Source: Hyphomonadaceae bacterium
GTDB taxonomy: Bacteria; Pseudomonadota; Alphaproteobacteria; Caulobacterales; Aquidulcibacteraceae
Assembly: GCA_019753105.1 (NCBI GenBank)
Contig: JAIELJ010000003.1
Location: forward strand, 310,001 to 374,000
DNA length: 64,000 bases
Direction: 5' to 3'
Under the pieces are notes generated by a model. It saw only the letters and a program-made list of their open reading frames with translations. It had not been told where the DNA came from and searched no databases. Position numbers and translations under genes: made by a program. How positions within the stretch are numbered: the first letter of the stretch is position 1; every line of letters begins with the position of its first letter. This document shows positions 35,754-45,779 of this stretch, piece by piece.

Positions 35754-36776
35754 ATGAAAATCTGGATCGTGCACGCCTTCACTGATCGCGTTTTCACCGG
35801 CAACCCGGCCGCCGTGGTGCCGCTGGAACGCTGGCTGCCGGACGCCGTGCTGCAAGCCATTGCGACAGAGAACAAGCTCTCTGAAACCGCGTTCGTCGTG
35901 CCGACGGGGTTACGCGGCAATTATCAGCTGCGCTGGTTTACGCCGACAACGGAAGTGCCGATCTGCGGCCACGCTACACTCGCGGCGGGGGCGATGCTGC
36001 TCTCCGAGCTCGATCCGACGCTTGAAGTGGTCGTGTTCGATACGCATGCGGGCGTGCTTGTCGTGCGCGACACGCCGGAAGGCTACACGCTCGATCTGCC
36101 GCGTAAACAACGCTCACCATGGACGCCGCCCGATGACGTGGCGCTGGCGCTTGGCGTGGACGAAATCTTCGACGCGTTCGTCGGCGAGTATGCCAACGTG
36201 GTGCTCGAAAACGAAGATGCCGTCGTCAATCTGAAGCCGGATATCGCGGCGTTGAACACGATCATTCGTGGACCGCGCCAAGGTATCCTTGTAGTCAGCG
36301 CGCCGGCGGATGAGGGCAAACCGTACGACTTCGTGCAGCGCTTCTTTGCGCCCGGCGCGGGCGTGGACGAAGATCCGGTCACGGGCTCCGCGTTTGCGGA
36401 CACCGCGCCCTATTGGTGTGACCGCTTCGATCTCGAAAGCGTGGTTGGCAGCCAAGCCTCGCGTCGCGGCGGTTTCATCCGCGCAATCCAGACGCTTTCG
36501 AGCGTGCGCTTGCTTGGCCAAGTCGCGGTTTATCTGCGAGGTGAACTCGATCCAGCCCTAGCGCGTATTCACAACCGCATTGAAGAGCACCCGGAAGCGC
36601 CTAAGCGTAAAAAGCGCCGCGCCCGCAAGGCCAAGCAGCTGCCCGCCATCTTCGAGGATCCGATGCTGCCTGGGCTTGAGGGCGAAGACCTCAATCTGCC
36701 GACGTCGCATCCAGCGCCCCCGGAAACCAGCGCTCCGCCGCTGCCGCCGCGCATCGTTGTGACGGACGCGAAATAG
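35754..36776 (+). CDS. PhzF-family isomerase/epimerase with C-terminal extension
   Basis: 340 residues. Residues 1-265 form the PhzF fold with the catalytic Glu in 'KLSETAFVV', the 'PICGHATLA' motif and 'DEDPVTGSA'. After GSA the family usually has His-Cys, but here it reads FADTAPYW. The last 75 residues are an extension with a basic KRKKRRARKAKQ patch and a proline-rich tail ending in VVTDAK, not usual in PhzF. Members are isomerases with varied substrates, so the reaction is not assignable. Confidence 0.87.
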   Translation: MKIWIVHAFTDRVFTGNPAAVVPLERWLPDAVLQAIATENKLSETAFVVPTGLRGNYQLRWFTPTTEVPICGHATLAAGAMLLSELDPTLEVVVFDTHAGVLVVRDTPEGYTLDLPRKQRSPWTPPDDVALALGVDEIFDAFVGEYANVVLENEDAVVNLKPDIAALNTIIRGPRQGILVVSAPADEGKPYDFVQRFFAPGAGVDEDPVTGSAFADTAPYWCDRFDLESVVGSQASRRGGFIRAIQTLSSVRLLGQVAVYLRGELDPALARIHNRIEEHPEAPKRKKRRARKAKQLPAIFEDPMLPGLEGEDLNLPTSHPAPPETSAPPLPPRIVVTDAK

Positions 36777-36792
36777 GACCAGCTCGCGCGGG

Positions 36793-37518
36793 TTAAAGCG
36801 GCTTGCGCCCCGATACGCCGGTTGCGCAACCGAAGAAGTAGCGCTTGAATTCGACGTCCAATCCGTTGCGGCTCAACTCTGCGGCGAAGCCGGAGGCGTC
36901 CTCAAAATCGCTGCAGTAGCGGCCAATCATAGCGAAGTCTTGCGCGCCGCGTAGCAGCGTGCGCTCGATCAGCGGGAGAACTGTCTTCAAGTGAAAGAGG
37001 AAGAGCGGCCGTAACGGCCAGCCGCGCGGGTCTGATGCTTCAATGAACGAGAAGCCGCCGCCTGGCTTAAGTATGCGCGCTGTCAGCGCGGCGAGTTCTG
37101 CCTGTTGCGCCGGATTGAAGGTTTTCAGGCCGAACGTCGCGATGACGAAGTCAGCGCTGGCGTCGGGCAGCGTGCTGACAAAGACATTGTCTGCAATGAA
37201 CGCAATTTTGTGTGCGCGGTGTTTGTGCAGGCGCGCGACGGCGCGTTGATGCATGCCGGTTGAGATATCCACGGCAGTGATCTCGGCGATGTCTTCGTGA
37301 TGACGCAGCAAGTGCGGCCATACCTCGCCGGTGCCGGCCATTAGATCGTAGCCCGACGCGCGCTCTGGCATCGGCGGCAAAGCCTGGACGCACTGGCGCC
37401 GCCAACGTTCCGTGAAGCCGGCGGAGAAAACATAGCTAAAGCCGATGTAGCGCTTGGAGCAGCGGTCGAAGACGCCTTTGACGAAAGTGGGGTCATAAAT
37501 GTCCGGGGCGCCATTCAT
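36793..37518 (-). CDS. UbiE/COQ5-like SAM-dependent methyltransferase
   Basis: 241 residues. It is a class I methyltransferase with '[17 protein letters not shown]' (motif I), '[12 protein letters not shown]', '[26 protein letters not shown]' (post I/II region) and '[13 protein letters not shown]'. The N-terminal '[24 protein letters not shown]' resembles UbiE enzymes of quinone synthesis, but the substrate is uncertain because no ubi genes are adjacent. It is divergent from serC by 144 bases. Confidence 0.85.
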   Translation of the reverse strand: MNGAPDIYDPTFVKGVFDRCSKRYIGFSYVFSAGFTERWRRQCVQALPPMPERASGYDLMAGTGEVWPHLLRHHEDIAEITAVDISTGMHQRAVARLHKHRAHKIAFIADNVFVSTLPDASADFVIATFGLKTFNPAQQAELAALTARILKPGGGFSFIEASDPRGWPLRPLFLFHLKTVLPLIERTLLRGAQDFAMIGRYCSDFEDASGFAAELSRNGLDVEFKRYFFGCATGVSGRKPL

Positions 37519-37662
37519 TTGAACATTTGGGCGCGGTTTGGATCACTTCTGCAAGACTTTCCAATCGCCCGATGGACAACGCCCCCGAACTGGCGCACCA
37601 CCGTCGGCGGGCCATCCGCTCCCAACGGCGGACGCTCATCTGTGAGGATGGGAGACAAGTTG

Positions 37663-38832
37663 ATGACTACCCCCGCTAAGCCGGCAGTGCGCCCGGCTGA
37701 TCCCCGGTTTTCTTCGGGGCCAACAAAGAAACGCCCCGGCTGGACGACCGATGCGCTTAACGGCGCCGTTCTCGGTCGCTCGCATCGAGCCAAGCTCGGC
37801 AAAGCCAAACTCAAGGAAGCGATCGATCGCACCCGCGCCATTCTTGGCGTGCCGGACGATTTCAAGATCGGCATCGTGCCAGCGTCCGACACCGGCGCCG
37901 TCGAAATGGCGATGTGGACGATGCTCGGCGCGCGTCCTGTCGATATCTTCGCCTGGGAAAGCTTCGGCGAAGAATGGGTCACAGACGCAAAGCAGCTGAA
38001 GCTCGACGCGAAAGTGCACACCGCCGGCTACGGCGCGCTGCCTGATCTGAGCGCGGCGCGCAAAGACGCCGATATCATCTTCACCCAGAATGGCACCACT
38101 TCCGGCGTCCGCGTCCCGAACTTCAATTGGATCGCAGCCGATCGCGAAGGCATCACCATCAATGACGCGACCAGCGCCGTCTTCGCGCAGCCGATCGATT
38201 GGTCGAAGTGCGATGTGACGACGTTCTCATGGCAAAAAGTGCTTGGCGGCGAGGCGGCGCACGGGATGCTTATCCTCAGCCCGCGCGCCATTGCGCGGCT
38301 TGAGAGCTACACGCCCGATCGCCCAATCCCGAAGATTTTCCGCCTTACCAAGAAGGGCAAAGTCGATCTCGAAATCTTCGAGGGCTCGACCATCAACACG
38401 CCATCGCTGCTGGCGACGGAAGATTATCTCGATGCGCTGAAATGGGCCGAGAGCATTGGCGGTTTGGCCGCGCTGCAAGCGCGCGCGGACGCGAACACCA
38501 AGGCGATCGCCGATTGGGTTGCCGGGACGCCGTGGGTGGACTTCCTCGCCTCCGATCCAGCGACGCGCTCGAACACCAGCGTATGCATCAAGGTTGTCGA
38601 TCCTCGCGTCACATCCCTGAATGACGATGCGCAGGCGGAGTTCGCGAATAAATTGAGCGCGCTGCTCGAGAAAGAGGGCGTGGCGTTTGACGCCGCTTCC
38701 TATCGCTCGGCGCCGCCGGGCTTGCGCATTTGGTGCGGCGCCACGGTCGATGCGTCGGACGTTGCCGCGCTTACGCCTTGGCTTGACTGGGCGTTCGCCA
38801 CGCTCGTCACCGATCTCGCGCAAGCGGCTTGA
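37663..38832 (+). CDS. serC: Phosphoserine aminotransferase
   Basis: 389 residues from [22 protein letters not shown], with GGGAGA upstream. It is a PLP-dependent fold type I enzyme of the SerC subgroup found in alphaproteobacteria and some archaea. '[14 protein letters not shown]', '[11 protein letters not shown]' and '[15 protein letters not shown]' (Schiff-base Lys) are visible. It converts 3-phosphohydroxypyruvate to phosphoserine. It forms an operon with the GNAT gene and serA. Confidence 0.95.
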   Translation: MTTPAKPAVRPADPRFSSGPTKKRPGWTTDALNGAVLGRSHRAKLGKAKLKEAIDRTRAILGVPDDFKIGIVPASDTGAVEMAMWTMLGARPVDIFAWESFGEEWVTDAKQLKLDAKVHTAGYGALPDLSAARKDADIIFTQNGTTSGVRVPNFNWIAADREGITINDATSAVFAQPIDWSKCDVTTFSWQKVLGGEAAHGMLILSPRAIARLESYTPDRPIPKIFRLTKKGKVDLEIFEGSTINTPSLLATEDYLDALKWAESIGGLAALQARADANTKAIADWVAGTPWVDFLASDPATRSNTSVCIKVVDPRVTSLNDDAQAEFANKLSALLEKEGVAFDAASYRSAPPGLRIWCGATVDASDVAALTPWLDWAFATLVTDLAQAA

Positions 38833-38836
38833 TCCG

Positions 38837-39418
38837 ATGGCGACGCAGCCAAGCGTCGCGTGGCCGCCGATCGTAACGCGTTCCGGCGATGCTGCGCTCA
38901 TCATCCGCCAAGCAACCTTGGCGGACGTCTCTACGCTTGAGCGTTGGGACGCCGATCCCGACGTGATCGCCTGCGCAACAGACGATCCTGATGCGGAGAA
39001 AGCCTTCGAAGGCGCAATCTGGCCTGATGAGATTGCGATGGGTTCGGACGTCACCTGCTATTACATCGCCGAACTGGACGGTCGTCCAATCGGCGCGATG
39101 CAGGTGATCGATCCGCATCTCGAACCGACGCATTATTGGGGCGAGATCGAGCCGAACCTGCGCGCCATCGATATTTGGATCGGCGACGACGCGGATCGCA
39201 ATCAAGGCCACGGTCGCGCGATGATGGCGGCCGTCATCAATCGCTGCTTCGCGGAACCTGCGATCACTGCCATCGTCATCGATCCGCTCAACAGCAACAC
39301 CGAAGCGCACCGTTTCTATCAGCGCCTCGGCTTCAAAATCGTGGGCCGCCGGATGTTCGGCGAAGACGATTGCCTTGTTCACCGTTTGGAACGCGCCGAT
39401 TGGCGCGAAGGAAACTAA
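38837..39418 (+). CDS. GNAT N-acetyltransferase, AAC(6')-like
   Basis: 193 residues from MATQPSVAWPPIVTRSGDAA. The GNAT core is visible: 'LIIRQATLADVSTLERWDADPDV', 'YYIAELDGRPIGAMQVIDP', 'RNQGHGRAMMAAVINRCF' (acetyl-CoA loop) and 'NTEAHRFYQRLGFKIVGRRM'. The 'HYWG' and 'IDIWIG' text resembles aminoglycoside 6'-acetyltransferases, but the substrate is unknown. It lies four bases after serC and three before serA, so it is co-transcribed with serine synthesis genes. Confidence 0.9.
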   Translation: MATQPSVAWPPIVTRSGDAALIIRQATLADVSTLERWDADPDVIACATDDPDAEKAFEGAIWPDEIAMGSDVTCYYIAELDGRPIGAMQVIDPHLEPTHYWGEIEPNLRAIDIWIGDDADRNQGHGRAMMAAVINRCFAEPAITAIVIDPLNSNTEAHRFYQRLGFKIVGRRMFGEDDCLVHRLERADWREGN

Positions 39419-39421
39419 CCC

Positions 39422-40996
39422 ATGCCAAAAGTTCTGATCTCCGACGAACTCAGCCAAGCCGCCATCGATATCTTCAAGACGCGTGGCGTCGATGTCGATT
39501 TCAAGCCGGGCCTCAAGAAGGACGAGCTGATTGCGATTATCGATCAATATGACGGCCTTGCCGTGCGTTCGAACACGAAGGCGACCGCCGACGTGATCGC
39601 TGCGGCGAAGAATCTGAAAGTCATCGGCCGCGCCGGTATCGGTGTCGATAACATCGACATCCCTGCCGCTACTGCGAAAGGCGTCGTTGTGATGAACACG
39701 CCGTTCGGCAATTCGATCACCACCGCCGAGCACGCTATCGCGCTCATGTTCGCTGCTGCGCGTCAGGTGCCGGAAGCGAACGTCTCCACCCAGGCCGGGA
39801 AGTGGGAAAAGAACCGCTTCATGGGTCGTGAGCTTTACGCCAAGACGCTCGGCCTCATCGGCGCCGGCAATATCGGCTCGATCGTCGCCGATCGCGCGCT
39901 GGGCCTGAAGATGAAGGTCGTCGCCTACGATCCGTTCCTGAGCGCCGAGCGTGCGTTGCAGATCGGCGTCGAGAAGGTCGAACTCGACGAACTGCTAGCG
40001 CGCGCCGATGTCATCACCATGCACGTGCCGCTGACCGAGAAGACCAAGAACATTCTCTCGCGCGAGAATCTCGCGAAGACCAAGAAGGGCGTCATCCTCG
40101 TCAATGCCGCGCGTGGCGGCTTGGTTGATGAAGCGGCTTTGCGCGAGGCGCTCGAAAGCGAACACGTTGCGGCCGCCGCGTTCGACGTGTTCACCATCGA
40201 GCCCGCGAAAGAAAACGTCCTCTTCGGCGCGCCGAACTTCATCGCGACGCCACACCTGGGCGCCTCGACCAACGAGGCGCAGGAAAACGTGGCACTGCAA
40301 GTCGCCGAGCAGATGAGCGATTATCTGCTGACAGGCGCTGTCACCAACGCGCTCAACATGCCCTCGATTACGGCGGAAGAAGCGCCGCGCCTGAAGCCGT
40401 TTGCGGCGCTGGCGGAAAAGCTCGGCGCATTCGCGGGGCAGATCGTCGACGAGGGCCTTGATGAGGTGGAGATCGAGTACGAAGGCGATGTCGCCAGGCT
40501 CAACATGAAGCCGCTGACGGCCGCTGCATTGGCGGGCTTGCTGCGGCCGCTGCTGCAAGACGTGAACGTCGTGTCAGCGCCGGCCCTGCTGAAAGAGCGC
40601 GGCGCGGTTTTGACGGAGAGCACGCGCGATGCGTCGCCGACTTATGACAGCCTTATCCGCATCAGGGTGAAGACCGGCGGCGGCTGGCGCACGCTTGCTG
40701 GCGCCTTGATCGCCGGCAAGCCGCGTATTGTGGAAGTGAAAGGCATGTCGCTTGAAGCGCCATTTCACCCAGCGACGCTTTACATCAACAACTCCGATAC
40801 GCCCGGCTTCATCGGCGCGCTCGGAACGCTTCTTGGCGATGCAAAGGTGAACATCGCGACGTTCCATTTGGGGCGCGAAGGCGCGGGCGGCGAGGCGATA
40901 GCACTTGTCGGCATAGACGACACGCCCGGCGAACCTGTGATGCAGAAGCTCAAGGCGTTGCCGCATGTGCGGTACGCCAAGCTGCTGCGGTTCTAG
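39422..40996 (+). CDS. serA: D-3-phosphoglycerate dehydrogenase
   Basis: 524 residues, the long form. The substrate domain comes first, then the NAD domain with 'GLIGAGNIGSIVADRALG', the catalytic 'NAARGGLVDEAAL' Arg and 'TPHLGASTNEAQENVA' His. An intervening domain and a C-terminal ACT domain ('TPGFIGALGTLLGDAKVNIATFHLGR') follow, which usually gives feedback by serine. It oxidises 3-phosphoglycerate as the first step of serine synthesis. Last gene of the serC-GNAT-serA operon. Confidence 0.97.
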   Translation: MPKVLISDELSQAAIDIFKTRGVDVDFKPGLKKDELIAIIDQYDGLAVRSNTKATADVIAAAKNLKVIGRAGIGVDNIDIPAATAKGVVVMNTPFGNSITTAEHAIALMFAAARQVPEANVSTQAGKWEKNRFMGRELYAKTLGLIGAGNIGSIVADRALGLKMKVVAYDPFLSAERALQIGVEKVELDELLARADVITMHVPLTEKTKNILSRENLAKTKKGVILVNAARGGLVDEAALREALESEHVAAAAFDVFTIEPAKENVLFGAPNFIATPHLGASTNEAQENVALQVAEQMSDYLLTGAVTNALNMPSITAEEAPRLKPFAALAEKLGAFAGQIVDEGLDEVEIEYEGDVARLNMKPLTAAALAGLLRPLLQDVNVVSAPALLKERGAVLTESTRDASPTYDSLIRIRVKTGGGWRTLAGALIAGKPRIVEVKGMSLEAPFHPATLYINNSDTPGFIGALGTLLGDAKVNIATFHLGREGAGGEAIALVGIDDTPGEPVMQKLKALPHVRYAKLLRF

Positions 40997-41059
40997 GGAA
41001 CTACGCGCGGGCGTTGACGTTCAAGCTCTCGCGGCAAATGCCGCTAGAGGGGACGTCAA

Positions 41060-41659
41060 ATGAAACTGAAGCTGTTTGGCTCGACGCTGTTGCTGGCCGT
41101 CGTGAGCCTCATCGCGCCCGCCAACGCGGACGTGGAAGAATTGCGCATCGGCGTCGTCGGCAACATCCGCTCCGATCAGGGCGATATCGTTGAGGGCAAG
41201 CACGAGGGCGAGAACATCGAACTCGACATCATTTCGAGTTCGCCGGATTTCCTCAACATTATTGGCTCGCCGCGCCCTTACGCGATGGTTTCAGTGGCGA
41301 CCGAGGGTGACGGCGTGAATTTCGGCGGCATCGGCGTGTTGTGGCGTTGGGAGTTTGCCGATGGTTGGGCGCTGGAGCCGGGCTTCGGCTACATCATCCA
41401 CGATGGCGAGATCGACAATCCGTTTCCGGATAATTCGCCCGCGGGCAATGCCTTTGAAGAGGACAACCAACTCCTCGGCTCACGCGATCTCTTCCGCACC
41501 AGTTTCGCGCTTGAGCGCGAGATCGGTGATCGCTTCGCACTGCAGCTCTACTGGCAACACATGAGCCACGGCCAAATTCTCGATAGCGGCCGTAACCAGG
41601 GGCTCGATTATGTCGGCGTCCGCTTCGGCTATCGCTTCGATCCAGATACGGCGGATTAG
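41060..41659 (+). CDS. PagL-like lipid A 3-O-deacylase
   Basis: 199 residues with a signal peptide ending near ANAD. It is a small outer-membrane barrel. The C-terminal part 'YWQHMSHGQILDSGRNQGLDYVGVRFGYRF' region (key residues His, Ser and Asn of the acyloxyacyl hydrolase motif) matches PagL proteins, where His and Ser form the active site. PagL usually has HxSNA, and here it reads HMSHG. It would trim an acyl chain from lipid A. LpxC, which starts lipid A synthesis, is elsewhere in the window. Confidence 0.8.
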   Translation: MKLKLFGSTLLLAVVSLIAPANADVEELRIGVVGNIRSDQGDIVEGKHEGENIELDIISSSPDFLNIIGSPRPYAMVSVATEGDGVNFGGIGVLWRWEFADGWALEPGFGYIIHDGEIDNPFPDNSPAGNAFEEDNQLLGSRDLFRTSFALEREIGDRFALQLYWQHMSHGQILDSGRNQGLDYVGVRFGYRFDPDTAD

Positions 41660-41708
41660 TTATGCTACGGGCGTGAACGCCGCTGAAAAGTGCCAGCGTT
41701 ACAGCCGC

Positions 41709-42152
41709 TCAGCGCTGCCGCTGGCAGGTGTAGATGCCGGCATAGGCGACATCGCCCTCAATGCGGATTTCGCCGGTCGTGGTCGTGCCGATATTGGCTT
41801 GCGACTGCGCGTAAAGCATCTGGAATTCGGGATCGCTCGACGGCACGTCAACTCCGTTGCGGACGTAACGGTCGAGTGACGCGCGCAGTTTGGTATCGCT
41901 CAGCACGCCGTTCACGAACGTGTAGGTCCCGCCGCCGCCGCCCTCGATGGCATTGTTGCCGGCGCTGATGCGTTGGGTGGCGATGTAGGTGCCGTCGGCG
42001 CGATAGTCGAACGTCGCGTCGCGGTTGAGGCCGTCGGATTGGCCTGCGCAGGTCCAGAAGCCCACGAGCGGGGACGTCTGCGCAGCGGCGTTCGATGCGC
42101 CAAGCGCCAGCGCCAAAATCACCGTCGCGGCGACAGCTCTAATCCGTGACAT
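41709..42152 (-). CDS. Small exported hypothetical protein
   Basis: 147 residues from ATG at 42152, six bases after GGAGG. The GTG two codons upstream fits less well. The signal peptide is MSRIRAVAATVILALALGASNAAAQ. The mature part has 'LVGFWTCAGQ', 'FDYRADGTYIATQRI', 'GGTYTFVNGVLSD' and a final 'YAGIYTCQRQ', a lipocalin-like beta pattern with two cysteines likely to pair. The function is unknown. Confidence 0.7.
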   Translation of the reverse strand: MSRIRAVAATVILALALGASNAAAQTSPLVGFWTCAGQSDGLNRDATFDYRADGTYIATQRISAGNNAIEGGGGGTYTFVNGVLSDTKLRASLDRYVRNGVDVPSSDPEFQMLYAQSQANIGTTTTGEIRIEGDVAYAGIYTCQRQR

Positions 42153-42316
42153 CCACACCCTCCAGCTTCTGCCAGGACGTTAGCAGGGCCACGCAAACTC
42201 TTGCCAGCCCTGAACGGCAGCGCTCGTTGCGGATTCAGGCTGATTCGCCGCCCTCGCAGCGCTTGACGCGGCGCCCGGAAGGCGACACGCAACGCCCGGA
42301 TTAGGAGCTCGAAGCT

Positions 42317-43606
42317 ATGGCAGGCGTGGTCGTCGTCGGCGCCCAATGGGGCGACGAAGGCAAAGGCAAGATCGTCGATTGGCTGTGCAACCGCGCCGAT
42401 GTCGTCGTGCGCTTCCAGGGCGGCCACAATGCGGGCCATACGCTCGTCGTCGGCGATACCACCTACAAGCTCGCGCTGCTGCCTTCAGGCGTCGTGCAGG
42501 GCAAGCTTTCGATCATCGGCAATGGCGTCGTCGTCGATCCGTGGGCGCTGGCAAGCGAGATTGAAAAGATTGTGGCACAAGGCGTGAAGATCACGCCCGA
42601 TAAGCTCATCCTTTCAGACCAAGCGGCACTCATCCTGCCGTTCCACCGCGATCTTGACGCCGCGCGTGAGGCGCAAGCGGGCACTGCCTCCATTGGCACC
42701 ACAAAACGTGGCATCGGCCCCGCTTACGAAGATAAAGTCGGCCGCCGCGCTATCCGCGTCGCAGACCTCGCCGATCCTGAAGCGATTGCGTGGAAGATCG
42801 AGCGCCTGACGGCGCACCATAACGCGCTGCGCAAAGGTCTCGATCTGCCGGAGATCGACGTTGCCGCACTGAAGCAAGAACTGGCCGAGATCGCGCCGAA
42901 AGTGCTGCCGTACGCGCAGCCGGCGTGGCGCGTGCTCAATGCGGCGTTCGAGGATTCAAAGCGCGTGCTGTTCGAAGGCGCGCAGGGCATGTTGCTCGAC
43001 GTTGACCACGGCACCTATCCGTTCGTGACTTCGTCCAATGTTGCAGCCGGGCAAGCGTCTGCCGGATCCGGCGTTGGCCCGCGCAAGATCAGCTATGTGC
43101 TTGGTCTGGTGAAGGCATACACCACGCGCGTGGGCGCAGGGCCGTTCCCCACGGAACTCGACGATGAGAACGGCAAGCGCCTCGGCGAAATCGGCCACGA
43201 GTTCGGCACCAACACAGGCCGCGCGCGCCGCTGCGGCTGGTTTGACTCCGTGCTGGTGAAGCAATCGATCGCGCTATCCGGTATTGACGGCATCGCGCTG
43301 ACCAAGCTCGACGTCCTCGACGGCTTCGACGAAATCAAAATCTGCACCGGCTACAAGCTCGGCGGGAAAATTGTCGACTATCTTCCGGCGAGCCTGAAAG
43401 AGCAGCAAACGGTCGAACCCGTGTACGAAAGCCTGCAAGGCTGGAAATCCACGACGCGCGGCGTGCGCTCGTCCAAGGATCTGCCGGCGAACGCGATCAA
43501 ATACGTCCGTCGCATCGAAGAACTGATCGGCTGCCCGGCTGCGATCGTCTCCACCAGCCCCGAGCGTGACGACGTCATCCTGATGCGCGATCCGTTCAAG
43601 GCGTAG
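42317..43606 (+). CDS. purA: Adenylosuccinate synthetase
   Basis: 429 residues, the standard length. It has '[14 protein letters not shown]' (GTP and IMP loop with the catalytic Asp), 'GGHNAGHT' (catalytic His), '[14 protein letters not shown]' and '[12 protein letters not shown]'. It makes adenylosuccinate from IMP and aspartate with GTP, the first step to AMP. It is a single gene with a weak short-stem terminator downstream. Confidence 0.98.
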   Translation: MAGVVVVGAQWGDEGKGKIVDWLCNRADVVVRFQGGHNAGHTLVVGDTTYKLALLPSGVVQGKLSIIGNGVVVDPWALASEIEKIVAQGVKITPDKLILSDQAALILPFHRDLDAAREAQAGTASIGTTKRGIGPAYEDKVGRRAIRVADLADPEAIAWKIERLTAHHNALRKGLDLPEIDVAALKQELAEIAPKVLPYAQPAWRVLNAAFEDSKRVLFEGAQGMLLDVDHGTYPFVTSSNVAAGQASAGSGVGPRKISYVLGLVKAYTTRVGAGPFPTELDDENGKRLGEIGHEFGTNTGRARRCGWFDSVLVKQSIALSGIDGIALTKLDVLDGFDEIKICTGYKLGGKIVDYLPASLKEQQTVEPVYESLQGWKSTTRGVRSSKDLPANAIKYVRRIEELIGCPAAIVSTSPERDDVILMRDPFKA

Positions 43607-43640
43607 AGGCGCCTAGCGAGTAGCGGCTGGGGAGTAGGGT

Positions 43641-43659
43641 GGCGACAGCGTCGCCTTTT
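43641..43659 (+). terminator. Short hairpin after purA
   Basis: A six-bp stem GGCGAC / GTCGCC with an AGC loop, followed by TTTT. It sits 35 bases after the purA stop. The stem is short, so efficiency is uncertain. Nearby low-complexity repeats (CGCCATT units at about 43680-43700) follow. Confidence 0.5.
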
Positions 43660-43710
43660 GGGGTATGGCCGTATTTGCCACTCGCCATTCGCCATTCGCG
43701 GGAAACGAAA

Positions 43711-44358
43711 ATGACTGCCGACAACGAAAACGAGCCGCGCGGCACGGGTCCACGCTTTTCCGTTGAGGACGCGCGCCGCCGCGCCTCCGAAGCGCTGCAC
43801 AAGAGCGAATTCATTCTCTCTCGCGCTTGGGGCTTGCTGCGCGAGCCCGGCAAGGAATGGGAGCAGATCAAAGCCGAGCAGACGACGATCCCGAGCATTC
43901 TGATCGGCTACGTCGCGCCGCTCGCCGCGATCCCGCCGGTCTGCGATCTGATCGGCTCGACGCTGTTCAACAGCATGCTCACGATCGATCCGGGGCAGGC
44001 GGTGATCCGCGCTGTCATCACCTGGCTCGTCTCCGTCGCGCTCGTCTTTTTCCTCGGCGTGCTGATCAACGCGGTCGCGGAAAACTTCGACGCCGATAAG
44101 GATGAGCTTGGCGCGCAGAAGATTGCTGCATACTCGCTTACACCGGCGTTCCTCTCCGGCGTGTTCGGCCTATGGCCGCCGCTTTGGTGGCTCTCGCTCT
44201 TTGCGCTCGCAGCGATGGTCTATCTCATGTATCGCGGTCTGCCGATCCTGATGAAAGCGCCACAGGATCGCGCGGTGGCTTATGCCGCTACTGTAACAAT
44301 CGCGACAATGGTCGCTGGCATCGTTTTGTTCTCGCTGGCGAGTTGCGTCACGAGCTGA
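43711..44358 (+). CDS. Yip1-domain membrane protein
   Basis: 215 residues from MTADNENEPRG. A soluble N-terminus with an amphipathic segment ('ILSRAWGLLREPGKEWEQIKAEQ') is followed by five membrane helices. 'PSILIGYVAPLAAIPPVCDLIGS' and 'AENFDADKDELGAQKIAAYSLTP' are typical of bacterial Yip1-family proteins. The function is unknown. A paralogue follows 75 bases downstream on the same strand. Confidence 0.82.
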   Translation: MTADNENEPRGTGPRFSVEDARRRASEALHKSEFILSRAWGLLREPGKEWEQIKAEQTTIPSILIGYVAPLAAIPPVCDLIGSTLFNSMLTIDPGQAVIRAVITWLVSVALVFFLGVLINAVAENFDADKDELGAQKIAAYSLTPAFLSGVFGLWPPLWWLSLFALAAMVYLMYRGLPILMKAPQDRAVAYAATVTIATMVAGIVLFSLASCVTS

Positions 44359-44433
44359 AGCGGGCGTTTTCGCTAGAGCGTTAAGATTTGCGCGCCTAGC
44401 ATTCCGCGCGAGTCGTTCGCACGGGAGAGCGTC

Positions 44434-45054
44434 ATGACGATTGATCCAACCAACGCAGGCGGCGCCGGCCTTATCGACCGCGCCAAAAACATCATCTTCA
44501 CACCGCAAGCCGAGTGGGATCGCATCGCTGCGGAACCTGCCGACGTGCAGAAAATCTACACGGGCTACGTGTTGCCGCTCGCGGCATTCTCGGCGCTTTG
44601 CGGCTTTATCGGCTCGGTGTTCATCGGCGTTCTCGGCTGGCGCATCGGCATCGTGCCTGGTCTGGTACAGGCTATTCTTCAAACCGCACTAGCGCTTTGC
44701 TCCGTGTTTGTGCTCGCCTTCATCATCAACGCGTTGGCGTCGAGCTTCGGCTCGCGCGCCGACATGGGCCAAGCGCATAAGCTGGCTGCCTATGGCTCCA
44801 CGGCGTTTTTCTTGGCCGGGATATTTGCGATCTTTCCGCCGCTTGCGATCCTATCGCTTGTCGGTCTCTATTCGTTTGCGCTCATCTATATCGGCATGCC
44901 GCGTCTCATGGGCACGCCAGAAGATAAGCGCATCGTCTATTTAATCGTTGTCATCGTCGTGGCGATCGTCGTGCAACTCGTGCTCGGTACGATCGTCGGT
45001 TCGTTGATGCTCATGGTTCCAGGCTACGCGCCGCCGAACCCGTTCGGCGTCTAA
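44434..45054 (+). CDS. Yip1-domain membrane protein (paralogue)
   Basis: 206 residues with the same plan as the preceding gene: 'IDRAKNIIFTPQAEWDRIAAEP', 'YTGYVLPLAAFSALCGFIGS', 'LASSFGSRADMGQAHKLAAYGST' and five membrane helices. The tandem pair arose by duplication and may assemble together. Its TAA overlaps the stop of the convergent metallophosphoesterase by four bases (CTAA). Confidence 0.82.
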   Translation: MTIDPTNAGGAGLIDRAKNIIFTPQAEWDRIAAEPADVQKIYTGYVLPLAAFSALCGFIGSVFIGVLGWRIGIVPGLVQAILQTALALCSVFVLAFIINALASSFGSRADMGQAHKLAAYGSTAFFLAGIFAIFPPLAILSLVGLYSFALIYIGMPRLMGTPEDKRIVYLIVVIVVAIVVQLVLGTIVGSLMLMVPGYAPPNPFGV

Positions 45055-45779
45055 ACTTCGAACAACGCATACGGGCGGCCGGTCTCTTTGAGCGCAACCA
45101 TTTGCGCACAATTGTAGACCGGCACGCCGCCCGGCGTTTCGCCGCGATGCCTGCCGCGATGGGCGTGACCATGCACGACAGCCCGCACGTTCTCGAATTG
45201 ATCGACCGTCTGGGCCAAACGTGAATTGCCCAGGAACGGCATGATCTCCAGCGGCTCGCCTTCAAGCGTGCCGGGGATTGGCGCGTAGTGCAGGACTGCG
45301 ACGGCGCGGTCTGTGCGCAGCATACGCAAACCATTCTCGAGCTTCTTGTTCTCTTCCATGCAGGCCTGCACGAAGGCCTTCACTGACGGTTCGCCGAACG
45401 AGGAAAGCATCCCGCGGCCAAAGCCGCCCATCGAGCCCATGCAACCGGCAAAGCCGACGCCGTCGTGCTCAAACGACTCGCCATTGTCCAAGACGCGCAC
45501 CCCCGCATCCGAGAGATAGGTCTTGATCACCTCCGGCTGACCGCACTCATGATCGTGGTTGCCGAGCACAGCGAAGACCGGGATGGTCACTGCGCTTAGG
45601 TCTTCCGCGAGCAGGATGGCTTCGCTGGTCTTTCCGTAATTGGTGAGATCGCCGCAGAGGATGAGCACATCGGCCTTCGTGGAGATATCCGCGAACAGCC
45701 CGCGATAATCGTCGGTGCGCGTTTCTTGCACATGCAGATCGCCGATCGCCGCGACGCACATCTTACGCGACTGGGTCAT
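45051..45779 (-). CDS. Calcineurin-like metallophosphoesterase
   Basis: 242 residues from MTQSRKMCVAAIGDLHVQ. Metal ligands are in order: GDLHV, CGDLTNYG, GNHDHE, and a late HGHAHRG, with 'LHYAP' in between. It is cytoplasmic and probably cleaves a phosphodiester or phosphomonoester. Its start lies inside the upstream nucleotidyltransferase gene (17-base overlap), so the two are translationally coupled and likely act on the same small molecule or RNA end. Confidence 0.9.
   Translation of the reverse strand: MTQSRKMCVAAIGDLHVQETRTDDYRGLFADISTKADVLILCGDLTNYGKTSEAILLAEDLSAVTIPVFAVLGNHDHECGQPEVIKTYLSDAGVRVLDNGESFEHDGVGFAGCMGSMGGFGRGMLSSFGEPSVKAFVQACMEENKKLENGLRMLRTDRAVAVLHYAPIPGTLEGEPLEIMPFLGNSRLAQTVDQFENVRAVVHGHAHRGRHRGETPGGVPVYNCAQMVALKETGRPYALFEV

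Noticed and set aside
43660..43710. CGCCATT repeats as a regulatory site
   Set aside because: They are short low-complexity units of a kind common between genes here. There is no support for a specific function.
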